A stretch of 64,000 nucleotides of DNA. It comes from Rhea pennata (lineage: Eukaryota; Chordata; Aves; Rheiformes; Rheidae). The DNA is taken from contig NC_084687.1 of NCBI RefSeq assembly GCF_028389875.1, forward strand, positions 7,786,157 to 7,850,156, given 5' to 3'. The notes under the pieces are model-generated. The model ran no database searches. It saw only the letters and a list, made by a program, of their open reading frames with translations, and was not told the origin of the DNA. Below, one piece after another: positions 12,511 to 29,548 of this stretch (position 1 is its first letter; each line of letters starts with the position of its first letter). The position numbers and the translations under genes are program-made.

Positions 12511-15500
12511 TGTGGTAAATAAGACATATCATACCTTTAGAGGGCTGTCACATCTGTCGGTCTGAAAGGAAATGTGTGTCAAAATCAGATGGAGAGTTTT
12601 GATACGGTCTTCGAAGTGATTTTGGGGAAAATACCTACCAAACATTCCATGTTTTACCAACATCATCACCAAGTGCTTGTGAAATTCTTTTGCTGCGTCA
12701 CTGTGGGGCAGTACCAAAGTCCTTTACAGGTTGAATGAGTCTTTTAAAAGGTATTTACGTACTTGGATGATACATTGCAAATTGCTGAACTTTCATTGTT
12801 GCTGTTTTACCAACACTGCTCTTTAGAAATGGACGTTTTTGTATTGGATTCTAGTAGCAGAGTCGGGCAGCTGACACACCTGAAATTTAAAAGGAAGTAA
12901 GTACCTTGGCGCCTGTTTTTTCACATCTCTGTCACTCGTAAATGTGCTTCACAGTAATTTATTTTGTTGTAGACTCGGGTCTCAAGACTTGTCTCAAAAG
13001 ACTCAAGTCTTCGTTTTCCTTACTGAACTGCACTCTGTGTGTATCCTCATTTAAATACTGCCTTTGTGGCTAAATTAAGTTAAATCAGAAAACAGGAGAC
13101 TTGGAGAATCTTGGAGAAAGTGAATCTGAACAGTATAAAGTACATTGTTCATTTTGACTGGTTCCTGTGTTTCAAGAGTCATCCTTAAGGGACAGGTCAG
13201 CAGGAGAACAAACAGAAACCCTATATTTATTAGGTTATTTCAGAGAGTCTGATATGTGAGGTCTTCCTAAAAGCCTATGTGAAAAGAGGCAGTATAAAGC
13301 AGCATGTTCAGTTCTGTAAGGGAGAAATAACTGGTTTTTACGTAAGAACAAACTCTAGAGGTTGCCTAAGGCATCTTTACTATTACTTTATTTTTCTGCT
13401 TTCTAATTCATACCATTCTCTAGGTGGCTTTCTGTCATTTTTTCCTCTGCCTAGTGTTTTGTTTGACTTCAGTTTTCCCCAGGCAATCCTTTCAATCTTC
13501 AAATGTAGTCTTTTTGGTCTCAGAATGCAGTCCAGTCTTTAAGATTAATATTTTAATGTCAGCATATTCTTAGTAATAGCTTTAATTTTTGAGTGATACT
13601 TTTTGAAAAAAATTTTTTAAATGGCATTGTATTTGTTGCAACAAGGTTGTCTTTGTGAGCTTTTAAGTTTTAAAACATGAAGAGAGGAAGATCAATGAAT
13701 AAGTAAGGTCTCTTTAATTCTGTATCTATTACAAATTTTTACCTCTTGCCAAGTTTTTCCTACATGTAGCAGTATGAACTTAGTTAACAACCATATTCAT
13801 CTGCCTAAGTGAAATATACTTGAATTGTTAAAGAGAAATAGTATAGATCTGGTTTTGACAGGGAGATGGATAGACCATTTGAGTGGTAAAACATTTTTTT
13901 TAATATTGAGAAACTATCTTGTCTACAAGCAATAAAGCAATTTGTAGTAACAAATGGAAAAATTTTTTTCTTGCTAAAGATTACACCATTTGTTTTCATT
14001 TTCTATGACATGTTTTGCTCATTATGCTGCAGGAAGCAAAGCCAAAGCTTCATAAAGAACGGCTCATGATGGCAAAATGGGGAATTCAGTTCAGGGCTTG
14101 CTGTCGTAATGGCAAAGAATGTTCAACCTAGGAGAGTGCTGGAAAGTTATTCTGAGTTTCATGTTTAGGGGGAGGATGGGAGGCTAGAGGATATGCCACT
14201 CATCCCACCCACATAGTGGTAATTACTTTATTGTTTGTATTATTGCAGAGGATTATATTTTGGCACCTTCTTAATGCTGTAGAATCCTTTTTATATTTCT
14301 GAAAGTAATTTTTTTAATAGGTGGCAGCATTGAATAAAGGTAAAAAAAAAAAAGAAAGAAAGAAAAACAGACTTCATTTGGAGCTCAGGACTAGTGTTTA
14401 AGCACTGTATGAATAACATTTGTTTCTGGGTGTGTATGTGGTGGGGCTTGGGGCCGGGGGTGGACTGTTGTTTTTTTGTTTTAGGTCAATGCAGACCTAT
14501 ATAAAGAGCGGGCTAATTGATAATCTCACAGCATTTCACTTTTGAATATTTTCCAACATTCCTTTTGTTTCAACTGGATGAAAGAGAGTGATAATTGGAA
14601 GATGATTTACTGTTAATGAATGATGATAAATAAGATGATGTTTGAGAGATGCATGTGAGGTGTTTATCTACCCTGAATGAGATAGTTATTTTAAAATGTA
14701 TAGAATTGTCAGTATCTTATTAGTATTGCAGGCACATTATAAAGTAAAGGGAAATTGAACAGGAAAATGCTGAAGGTTATTTCAACAAAGAATTGTTGCA
14801 AATTGAAAATTTGATTTTCAGTTCTTTAGGCAAGGTATTTGGTTAATGCATAGGTGTGTGAATACTTCAGTTTTCCCCACACTTTACATGTGTTTTCTAA
14901 TATAAATTTTTGATTAATATTACAGAGCAAAATACAGCTTTTTAATCAGAAATTCATTTTTTCTGAATAAGCTTCTATAATTATCTATACCATATTTTTT
15001 CATCCTTTTGTTTGAAGCTTAACAATATATTTTTTATATGCATATAACTCATCTTATGTAGTTAACCTGTTAAAGATTTTTTTTAATGCAACAACAAACC
15101 CGATAATGCTAGTATTAGTAGGTGATGCATTACTGCTTTATTACTGATTTATTGCTGTCAAGAATGGAAGCATAGACTTGCCAAAACACACAATGCACTT
15201 TGCAATAGTTCCATATGTTTTGGAAAAAAAAATCACTCACCTGTGCTGCTACAATTGGTTAACAGTGGTCGAAAGAATATTATTTTTTACAAATTTGACA
15301 TTTCATAATAGTACAGTTGCCTTGGATTTCAGGTGCAGATGACCTTTGTATTAAGGACTGATATGGGTCTGATACCCCATTTCATTCCCTTAGGCATTTT
15401 GAGGTATTCTCTTCTACAGTCAAGTCTCAGCAAATTTCAGGCTCCTGTGATTCTAACACCTATGACAGTTTCATTAAATTTCCTTTCTAAATTGACTATT

Positions 15501-18101
15501 GTGTGGTCAACTTGTTACCCTTTCCTGCAAAACAAAACAAAACAAAATTACTAGTTGGAAAAATACTTTAGAGAATCATATTAGGTATGTTAGATAATTG
15601 GAAGATAGAGCTCTTTTAGTTTTCTGAGTTCAAAGTCAAATTATCATTGGGCTGGATACTTCATAACCTGTTGCTGACTTTACTTAAAATGAGCTGTTGT
15701 CTGTTACAATTTTGGGTCAGCTTGTTGTGATACACCAGCATGAGCATGCTGTTGGCCATCTCCTATATTGTTTTTTAAAAACAAAGACTAAGTCTTTCTC
15801 CCTAAAGCCCTGAGCGTTCTGCTACAGCATGTAACTTAAATTTATCAAGGTCACTGAACCCTATTTAATGTGTTTTCTGGGAACTTGACAGAGTACAAAA
15901 GATTGTTTTGTACCCTTGTGTCAGAAGGATGAAGAAGTAGTAAAAAAGCTCAGTTATTTGTGTGGTAAAGGGGCAATGGTTATCTAGTGATATGACAGAT
16001 TTGCTAATGATACCTGGCAGAAGTATTGCACAGGAATAATTGTAAAGAACTCTTTCTATAATGCAGTGTTGTTGAAAAAGAAAATATTTTCTTTTTATAA
16101 GATCAAGAATGTAGACTTCAATGTTACAAAAGACTGAGTTCAGGTGCCTAATTAATAGGTGTAAAAGGAATAAAAAGTATTACAGTATGTCATGTATATT
16201 TTGAAGCAATGTTCAATCTGTGGAGATATTTAATTTGGTAACATCTTGTGTTTTAACTATTAATTTCAAAACACTTTAGGAATATTGTCACTGTCTGTCT
16301 GAGAGGATATTGGAATTGGTTATTAGTTATGCATAAAATCACTTTCTATTGCTCTGTTCACCCTGTTAAACTATAGTTGTCTCTCCAAACAACTTGTGTA
16401 AACAGCTTTTGGGTTTTGTGAGTCTTCGTACTGCATATATTGATACTTGATTTTTTACATTAGCTGCAGTAGCTGTCTGTCAGAAAAACACTATAGAAAA
16501 AGGATTAACTTAATTAAATTCAAAACATAGTTAGTGATTTAGCTTGTTTTATTGCAAAAGTACGACTGTGTGGGTGCAAAAAAAAAATCTGTATTTTCAA
16601 AATATCAGCAGAGTATCCCTTTATATAAGAAGAATAGATTTTACCTTGTTTTCTTGCCTGCAGATATTCAAATGCATGCATGTTTTCTGCCACTAGTAAC
16701 TCTCAGTATTTAGTTTTCCAGCTAATGTGTAGTTTTAGGTTACTTGTGTTAGATGAGGAAAACTGTAAATAATATTTTAGTTTTTACAAGCCTGATACAT
16801 GAACTATACTTTGGCTTTTCTTAAGGGTCTGCATCAGTTTTTAGGTAGTTCACAACAGATTAACTGTTTCCATAAGAAATACTTTATAGAGCACAGATCA
16901 TGGAGTATCGTTATAATATTGCTGTGTTTTTCTTGTTCAGTTATGGACACTTAACAAGTAAAACCACAGACATGACATACACAAATGGGCGTTAAATTTC
17001 CAATAGATATGTGTATGAGCACTGGAAAAGAGAATGCAGTCATGTTTGAAGTTACAAATCGATTGTCACAATAATTCAGTGTAGAAGTAGTGCACTTGAT
17101 TGTACTGTCTGTTCCGTTACTGGAAGATAGGGCCTTCCTGCTGATTTTTCTTTTAATAGTCAGAGTAAGTGTATTAGTAGTACATTTTCATATATTTCCT
17201 TTCAAAAGAGTTCAGTAAAAGTCTTGTGAAATGCTCGCTTAAATATATCAAGATTGGATCACTCACATTTTAATGCTTTATGCAATAGTGATCTACAATA
17301 AGAGAGTAGTGGGTATGTACTTTGGGAGTTATATAAATGTGGTATATCTCATCAGTACAGAACCCTGTTGACAGACAATAATTCATTTCCTACTGCAGAA
17401 AAAAAATCTATAAGCCTACTGAACATCTGTAAATTTACAGATCTATATTTGGGCTTGTAAATTGTAGTTAAATGTTATATATCCAGTTTATCCCTGCACA
17501 AGCAAATTGAATATTTTAGAAATTAAGATTACAAATCTGATGTTCAGTGAAAGCTTGCATAACAAGACATGCAAGGGGGGAAAAGTATCTGAGCAGAATT
17601 TGAAACAAAATGTCTGGATTTAAGATCATAGTTGAACAAAAAGTACCTTTTTTTTTTTTAATGGTGAAGGCATAAATGAATGACCATCTTTGTAGTCAGA
17701 TATCTGAATTTGAGAGATTTTTCTTTGCAGCCTACATATGAAGCAGTTACTAAACCAGTGAGATAAGGTTATACTCTGTAACACAATTTAGCTTTGCTGC
17801 CTGTGTTTGCTTACTAGACCGTGCACTGTATTGTCATTCAATCTTGTACTATTATACTGATTTTGTCCTATATCATCAATTTCCACAAAGAGAGTTGAGA
17901 ACTGTTAATGCTGTGTAACTAAAAGCTCTTTGTAATTTACTAACGCCATCTGTTTTTTCCTTATTATGGCTGGAAACTTGATCAATACCAAAATGTTTTC
18001 CTTCATCTTAACTAGGTTTTAACATATAAGTGTAACAGTTAAAAATAATTTTGCCTCCATATTGCTATTTTTGAAGTATTAAAATTTTACCATTAGAATG
18101 A

Positions 18102-23025
<4,924 letters not shown>

Positions 23026-23235
23026 GTAATTTCTATGGTACTCCAAAGCCTCCAGCAGAGCCTAGTCCGTTTCAGTCTGATCCAGTGGATCAAGTTCTTT
23101 TTGACAATGATTTTGATACTGAATCACAGAGGAAAAGAACCACATCAGTCAGCAAAATGCAAAGGATGGACAGTTCTCTCCCCGAAGAAGAGGAAGAGGA
23201 GGAAAAGGAAGCAATTAATGGCGGTGGAGGGATAG
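23026..23235 (+). CDS. MAGI3: MAGI3 exon 4: end of GuK-like region and acidic linker
   Basis: 210 bp. It starts [16 protein letters not shown], continues through [20 protein letters not shown] and a Glu-rich stretch (seven consecutive Glu then KEAING), and ends in GGGI before a split Glu codon. Two donors give the correct phase: GT at 23224 and GT at 23236. I chose the second (GTTGGT) because it keeps the linker the same length as the mammalian protein I recall; the first would drop four residues. Confidence 0.9.
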   Translation, partial: VISMVLQSLQQSLVRFSLIQWIKFFLTMILILNHRGKEPHQSAKCKGWTVLSPKKRKRRKRKQLMAVEG

Positions 23236-24559
23236 GTTGGTTAACAAGGGGAGAAATTCCCTGAAGTATTTTATGAATGAATAAAAAGTATACAGATAGC
23301 ATTCATGCTTGTTTGAACAGCTCCCTTAATTTTGGTGAAATCTGAAAATGACTTTCTGTACAGACAGGATTTTGAATGTGTTTTTACTCTATTTTGAAAT
23401 CATCTTTAAAAAGAAACAGCTGTTCTCCCTGCCAGATGTGCAATTGCATCATAAAATGCACTGCTCAGGAACATGTAGTGCTGGGTATCAGCCAATTACA
23501 TGAAGAAAGAAAAGTTTATCCACTCTGCAAGTAACGGAATCCCTTCGCAGAGTGCAATTCATACCCTGTAAATTCTATCATTTAATTTTGATAAGATAAT
23601 TGAATTTTTATGCAGGAGGTTTTAATGAAGCAATTCATTTAAGGGACAGCACTAACTCTTACTAAAGAACTTTTGGATTATTTTGGTTAAGTGAACTGTT
23701 GGAAACCTGAAACTAACTGCAGTGACGTGTGCAGGGTGTAACTGCAGAGAAATAAAGCACAGTGAATTGAGACTGTACCAGTGTCCAGTAGGATGTTTCG
23801 AAGATTGGTGTGATGCCCATTTCTTCTTGCTATTGTTGTTACCCATCTCAAGGGAGGCAGAAGAACTGATGGTGAAGAAAAACCATCATGCTACATTTGC
23901 AGATGATTCTATGTATGAGTGTTTAATAGAGGCTTATATTGACCTGACTGGACCTAATCTTGGGCTTCTGGGCTCACAGCACCACGGTGCAAAGTGGCTG
24001 GATGGCCTGGCTGGTGGTTATGTTAATGTCACAAATATCATCATGTGACTGAGGATACTGAGCATGCCATCTAAACTAAAGGGTTAGGTTTGCATTTAAA
24101 GATTTCTGCAATGTTTTTTTTTTCTGAGCTTTTTGTTGTTGTTGCTTGCAGAGGGGTGGAGATGGTATTTATTTTACTAAGAGTTTGACTGTCGACCACA
24201 TTTTGATTCTGGTGCTTTGAGAAGTGCTCTTGGGATTTTTCCAATGATATTACAAACACTATTCTCTATGTAGGAAGAGCAGCGAAGTAGTCAACTTGGA
24301 TTTCTGGCAGTGTTGATTTTGCAGCCTAGGCTCAGACAAACAATGCAAAGTTAATTCTGTTTGACAAGGGAAAACCAGAATTCAGTGTTCATGTTAGCTT
24401 TTAAAAGTTTGTAGTTTAAAATCAAAAGAAGTAGAAAAATACCCATTTATTTGATGTGCATGTTTGACTTTCGCTCGTAGCCAGAATAAGAGAGTGGTTC
24501 TTAATGAGAAACAACACAAACATGTGACAAATAGTAACACTTTCCCTGAACAACTGCAG
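23236..24559 (+). other. MAGI3 intron 4
   Basis: Contains a canonical AATAAA at 23280-23285, only 45 bp past the exon 4 donor and 15 bp after the first in-frame stop of the read-through frame. A 108-codon open frame at 23722-24048 resembles nothing I know. No mobile element recognised. Confidence 0.75.
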
Positions 24560-24734
24560 AAAACAAAGAAAAACATTCAGATTCTTCTGACTGGATGAAA
24601 CCTGTTCCCAGTTACAACCAGACAAGCAGCTGCATGGATTTCAGAAATTATTTGTCAAGGGATGAAACCCTGGAACCTCTACCCAAGAACTGGGAGATGG
24701 CCTACACAGGCACTGGCATGATCTACTTCATAGA
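24560..24734 (+). CDS. MAGI3: MAGI3 exon 5: linker and most of WW domain 1
   Basis: 175 bp, acceptor ACTGCAG, donor GTGAGT. It encodes the linker [14 protein letters not shown], then [19 protein letters not shown] and MIYFI, with the Asp codon split into exon 6. The first signature Trp of WW1 is in NWEMAY. WW domains bind proline-rich ligands. One difference from the mammalian sequence I recall: AYTGTG here where mammals have AYTDTG. Confidence 0.96.
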
Positions 24735-25790
24735 GTGAGTAGACTGACATCTCTTGAAGAGTTAGTATACTTTTCTGAAAGTATTAAGTGCAGAGGATCT
24801 GCAGTCTAAGATGATGTCGACTGTTGTTTTACCCCATTTTATCTGTTCTTATTCTGATATTTGTATGAAATTTTGTGTATTCCTGCTGTTTTGTTTCTCA
24901 TTTATCCTATGTACCTGTTTTCATTTCCATAGAGCAACTATTTTACTAGTATGTCTCCAAGAAGATGAGTAATTTCAGGGATAAGACAGATTTTAAACCT
25001 CTTCACTGTATTTTCATTTAAGGAGCACTTACTGTTCTTTATTGATGGTTCTTAGATACTGTATAGGAGATCTTCAGTATTATGTTTTCTTGTGTGCTGT
25101 TGTCATCTGTATTCATATAAGTACAGTTAGTAATGTATTTTTTGATAGTTTTTTTTAAATCCATGATGCAGGAAAGCTTTATGTGCAATCAATTTGTTTA
25201 GAGTATGTTATCTCTCAAAATACAAAGCTGAGTGGATATTGCTTGGTAAGGTATAACATCATAATATAAGTATAACCTTTTACTCTGTGAAATTTCTCTG
25301 AAATATGAAAAATTACTTATTCTTTCTTCCTTTTATGTGCTCTTTGGCTTGGAATGCATGCTTAAAAATATAAATACCACAATGTAGAACCCAAGATAGG
25401 AAAGCATCCAAATGTGCAAATGAGGAATAGCCTCTTTTATGAATTCTAAGGCAAAAAAAAAGAATCCTACTGAAGGTTAAACATAAGTAGAAGCTAACTT
25501 TTTTTAACCTTTCAGGTAGAAAGAGCTGATATTCCCACAAATATTTTCGGGGACAAGGGAGAGTGTTTATACCTCTAACATTTCTCTTCACATGTGTGCT
25601 AGAGAGTCTCCAGTGTGCTGATGCTTTTGACATCATGGTTGCCTTTTTAGCATTTTGTGAAATGGCTGAGGTCCAAATAGAGGTTAAATTATCTAAAGGC
25701 TACAGTTTAGCTGTGGCAGGAAATATTTAGAAGCTAAAGTACATTTGGAGGGAATTCTCTTCTTTTAATGGCCTATGTTTTGCTCCATAG
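24735..25790 (+). other. MAGI3 intron 5
   Basis: No repeat family or coding segment recognised. Confidence 0.8.
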
Positions 25791-25870
25791 TCATAACACC
25801 AAGACAACCACGTGGCTTGATCCTCGGCTCTGTAAGAAAGCCAAAGCTCCTGAAGATTGTGAAGATGGAG
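25791..25870 (+). CDS. MAGI3: MAGI3 exon 6: end of WW1 and inter-WW linker
   Basis: 80 bp. It encodes [13 protein letters not shown], which holds the second signature Trp and the Pro of WW1, then [13 protein letters not shown]. This linker is one of the clearest markers separating MAGI3 from MAGI1 and MAGI2. The exon ends with the first base of a Glu codon; donor GTGAGA. Confidence 0.97.
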
Positions 25871-28011
25871 GTGAGATGTTCAGAATTTAGTTGTCACCTG
25901 TGACTGATAGTCTCTGAGTTCACCACTGTTGGATAAGATGCATTAATGCTGAGATGGGAGCTTCTTCCTAAAACGCATGACTCTGGTGTGAACAGACTAT
26001 AGTGCTGAGTGTCCATAATTTGGTGGTAGTAAAGGGTTATCAAAGACTGGAAAAGACCATTACATATTTTCCCTAGAGTGGAGGAATTTGATTGAATTTT
26101 GGATATATTGTCTACATTCCTGAGAGGAGAATGACATATTTTGTTCTAATCAAGTGTGTTGCTAAGGAGAAAACTGGATATATTAGTGAAAATCTCACTG
26201 GAAATTGTTATGTGGGTGGGATACAGCAGTAGGGAAAAGTCCGTAAGTACTGGAATATACAAATAATGAAAGAAGATACAGCATAATACACGTAATAATA
26301 CATAATGCATGCAACATACTACATGATTATGCAAGTAAAGGGAACAATTTGACTCCCTTTAAATCTTCATCCCCTTACTTACAGGTCATGTTCATAGTCA
26401 GAATGTTCACGATTGGCCTACAGGCAATTCCTGCAAGCCATTCCTACATAGTCATGCAATTTAGTCAGCTAAAAAAGACTAACAAATAGCTTTGTCTCCT
26501 GCAAACATCTGACATGTTACAAAAGCTGAGGCAGATTCAATGGCCTATCATCTTTCTAAATTGCACAGCCTAACAATCATGTATTCATAATGAAGCCAGC
26601 TGGAGCAACTGCCTTGTACTGCTGCTTATTAAACATATGTACAGCTCACCACAGGATAAAAAGAGCACTTTAAATAGAAGAGATGCAGGATATCCAAATG
26701 AACAACATATAAATGAATAGTCTCACTAGGTCTCTTGTCAGATTATGAGGAGCAATGCTGATGTTAATAGTGGTAACATATGCTAGGAAAATTGTTCTTA
26801 CCTTCAAATTTAGAGCAGCCTCAAACAAGATTACGTAGAAGTTTTATCCTTCAAAATGTCTAGCTACCAAAATGTATCTATTATTCTAGTATTTAAATTC
26901 CCATGATCAAGGTGAGCAGAACAGTAGAGCTGGAATAATTGGACCTCTGTGTTAACTGCTTATTCAGTCAATAACGATCTGCTTCTGGGCACCATCATAC
27001 TAGAATGTGAACTGTTGTCACAAAAATTTTCTGAAATCTGCCATCAGTTTAAATGTTTGGAGGGGGGTTGTAGCACTTAGTTTTATTTCAAATGTAGCTT
27101 TTTTTTACCTTAGACTCCTAAATTAGAAATGTCCAAAAGATAGATTTGAGTATTAGTCACTATAAGCTAGCTTGCTCTAGGCTGTGAGAGAAGTCAAACA
27201 ATGGCTGCATTTAGTCTTCTAGGCAGGACACACTAATGTTGAATTTGATGCTGCCAGGGCTAAACAAATACTAGCCAGTTTGGGGATGTCTGCACGATAT
27301 TACAAACATCAGAACAATTGCACATGAAAATAATCTACTATGATGGGAGCTGTCTTCTTATTCATCGTTTATGGCTGTTATACTTCTGACTGAAGACTTT
27401 TAAAGTTGACTGAAAGCTGAAATGTTGTCAGAATGCAGTGAAATATGCTGGTGTTATTGAGAGAATGAATAAAGGTGGCTTTAGTCCTGCCAAGTGGTCT
27501 TAAATTCAAAGTGAAAGAGGAATGGTGAAACATGATGTTTAAAGTTTGGAGTGTGATGTAGTTGAGGTATTTATAGCTCTTTTTTGTGCTGTATTTGGGG
27601 GCATGGGCATACGATTCATATTGTATAGTTAAAAGAATCAACAGCTATCAAATCAAACTGATGATCAATAATTAAATTAATTTTAAATAAAATATTTTTC
27701 TTCCCCCTTTATATGTTTTTCCTCTCTAAACAGATTAGTTTATGCCTTGTTTATTATATGTGTAAAGTGGTGTAATTTCATTAAATACAAGTTTCTTTAT
27801 CTAGTAGAATAAAGAGCTAGAGTTATAAGGCTCCAAATTCCCTGTGACAGACTAAGTCTTTTTATTTAGAAGGACCAGCCCCAAATGAAGGTGTGTTCTC
27901 TCTCTCTTTTTTTTTTTCTTGAGTCTGTAATCTCTCGTTATTTCATAAGAACTCCGATATTTGCAGATAGTTCCCCACTGTAATGGAGAATTTTGTTTTT
28001 TCTGATTGCAG
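25871..28011 (+). other. MAGI3 intron 6
   Basis: AT-rich. A T-rich run near 27904-27919 follows a CT-rich stretch. No exon or mobile element recognised. Confidence 0.8.
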
Positions 28012-28069
28012 AACTTCCTTATGGATGGGAAAAAATAGAAGACCCTCAATATGGAACATACTATGTTGA
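28012..28069 (+). CDS. MAGI3: MAGI3 exon 7: first part of WW domain 2
   Basis: 58 bp, acceptor GATTGCAG, donor GTAAGT. It encodes LPYGWEKIEDPQYGTYYV plus the first two bases of the Asp codon. The Trp of GWEKI and the tandem Tyr are the first half of a WW fold. Confidence 0.96.
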
Positions 28070-29453
28070 GTAAGTGGTAACTGTTAATTTTAGCAGAAAA
28101 TAATGAAGCAGTTGATATGCAATAGGTATAGATTGTAATGCAATATAGGTACTAAACATACTCTGCAGAAATGCTTCTAGAGATAGTGAGTACATGGTGC
28201 CTAATTCTGAAGCACTGGTATATGGGAAGGTAACTCGGGAGGGTCACACCATGTATTTCTCTTATGAGCATGAAGAGCAAGTAGCAATCACAGTAATTAG
28301 TTAATGTGAATAAGATGATTTCATTTTTCTCAGCTCTAATAAAAATGAGGTTGGTTGATCTAAGAATGGTTCCTGTTAAGTGTAAAAGAGCAAGAGTAAC
28401 TTATATCTCATTGGTGTCTCCAAAAAGTCATCACAACTAAGTGCTAAATTGCTGCAGCAGCTTTTCTCGACCTTCTTCAAGTCAGGGTAAATGAAATCTG
28501 TCTTAAACTGTGGAGAAGAAAATTAGCAGAGTGGAAAAAAATAACTTCAGAGAACAAGCTAGTAAACTTTGGCTTTGCAAAGACATCGAGTTTCCTTGCC
28601 TTTTTTTTTCCTCCTCTCTATTACAGCCTTTTAAAAATTTGCAAAGTGGAATTAAGGTATACCCTACCTTACAATTCAGTTTGTTCTGTCACTTCAAAGG
28701 CAATTACAGAAATCGAGAATGAGCAGCACAGGGGAGAGTATCTTGGAAACTTCATATAAAATACAAACCAGAGCAAAACTGTATAGTTTTTTACTAGATG
28801 AGTATTTCAAGCAGAAATAAGTAATGTAAGCATATGTAAATGTGCTTCCAAGAATCTAGGTTCTGAAGCTTCTCATCTTAAGAATTTGATTTACAGCTCA
28901 AACAAGGGGAAGGCGGATCCAGTGTTAAGATTACATATATTTATGTAGAGACTTTTACAGAACTGTTAATGTTCATGTAGTCTTTTTCTGTTTTATTTTT
29001 GTATGGGGAGTTGAGCTTCTGTTTAACCCACCTAAGGACAAAAAATCCCGGTGTATATCAAGAAGGATAGTTTTTATAATTTGATGATAAATGGAATCCT
29101 TCAGTCATTGTACTGCACTCTGTTAAAATGAAGTTAAGTCATTAATGTTGCTTAAAAAAATGCCAATTTCTTTTCTTTGAATTATGAAACATTAAAGTTT
29201 CAGACCAACGTTCATTGCTATGTTTAGACAGCTTTGGGGAAGTAAAATTGCATTAACTTTTAAAGTAAATCAAGTTGATGAAAGGAAAAAAAATGTTTTC
29301 AATGATACTATGATACTTTGGTCTTCATTTCTCTAGAGTATTAATCTGAGATAATGAAAAACAGTATTGTAGGTGTATCTTTTGTATTGTTTTTCCTGTG
29401 AAATAGGCAGAATGCTTTATTATAAAAGACTGTTCTTTCTTGTGTGTTTACAG
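28070..29453 (+). other. MAGI3 intron 7
   Basis: No coding, repeat or regulatory feature recognised. Confidence 0.8.
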
Positions 29454-29548
29454 TCATATTAACCAGAAAACTCAGTTTGAAAACCCAGTATTGGAAGCAA
29501 AAAGAAAAAAACAACTAGGACAGACTGATGTTGGCCCTTCAAAGTCAG
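29454..29548 (+). CDS. MAGI3: MAGI3 exon 8: end of WW domain 2 and linker
   Basis: 95 bp. It encodes [20 protein letters not shown], then [11 protein letters not shown]. The second aromatic of WW2 is Phe (TQFENP) rather than Trp, a family trait shared with MAGI2, so this domain may bind ligands differently from WW1. The exon ends with the first base of a Gly codon. Confidence 0.95.

Noticed and set aside
23722..24048. 108-codon open frame in intron 4
   Set aside because: Residue pattern matches nothing known, and there is no splice phase or conservation to support an exon.
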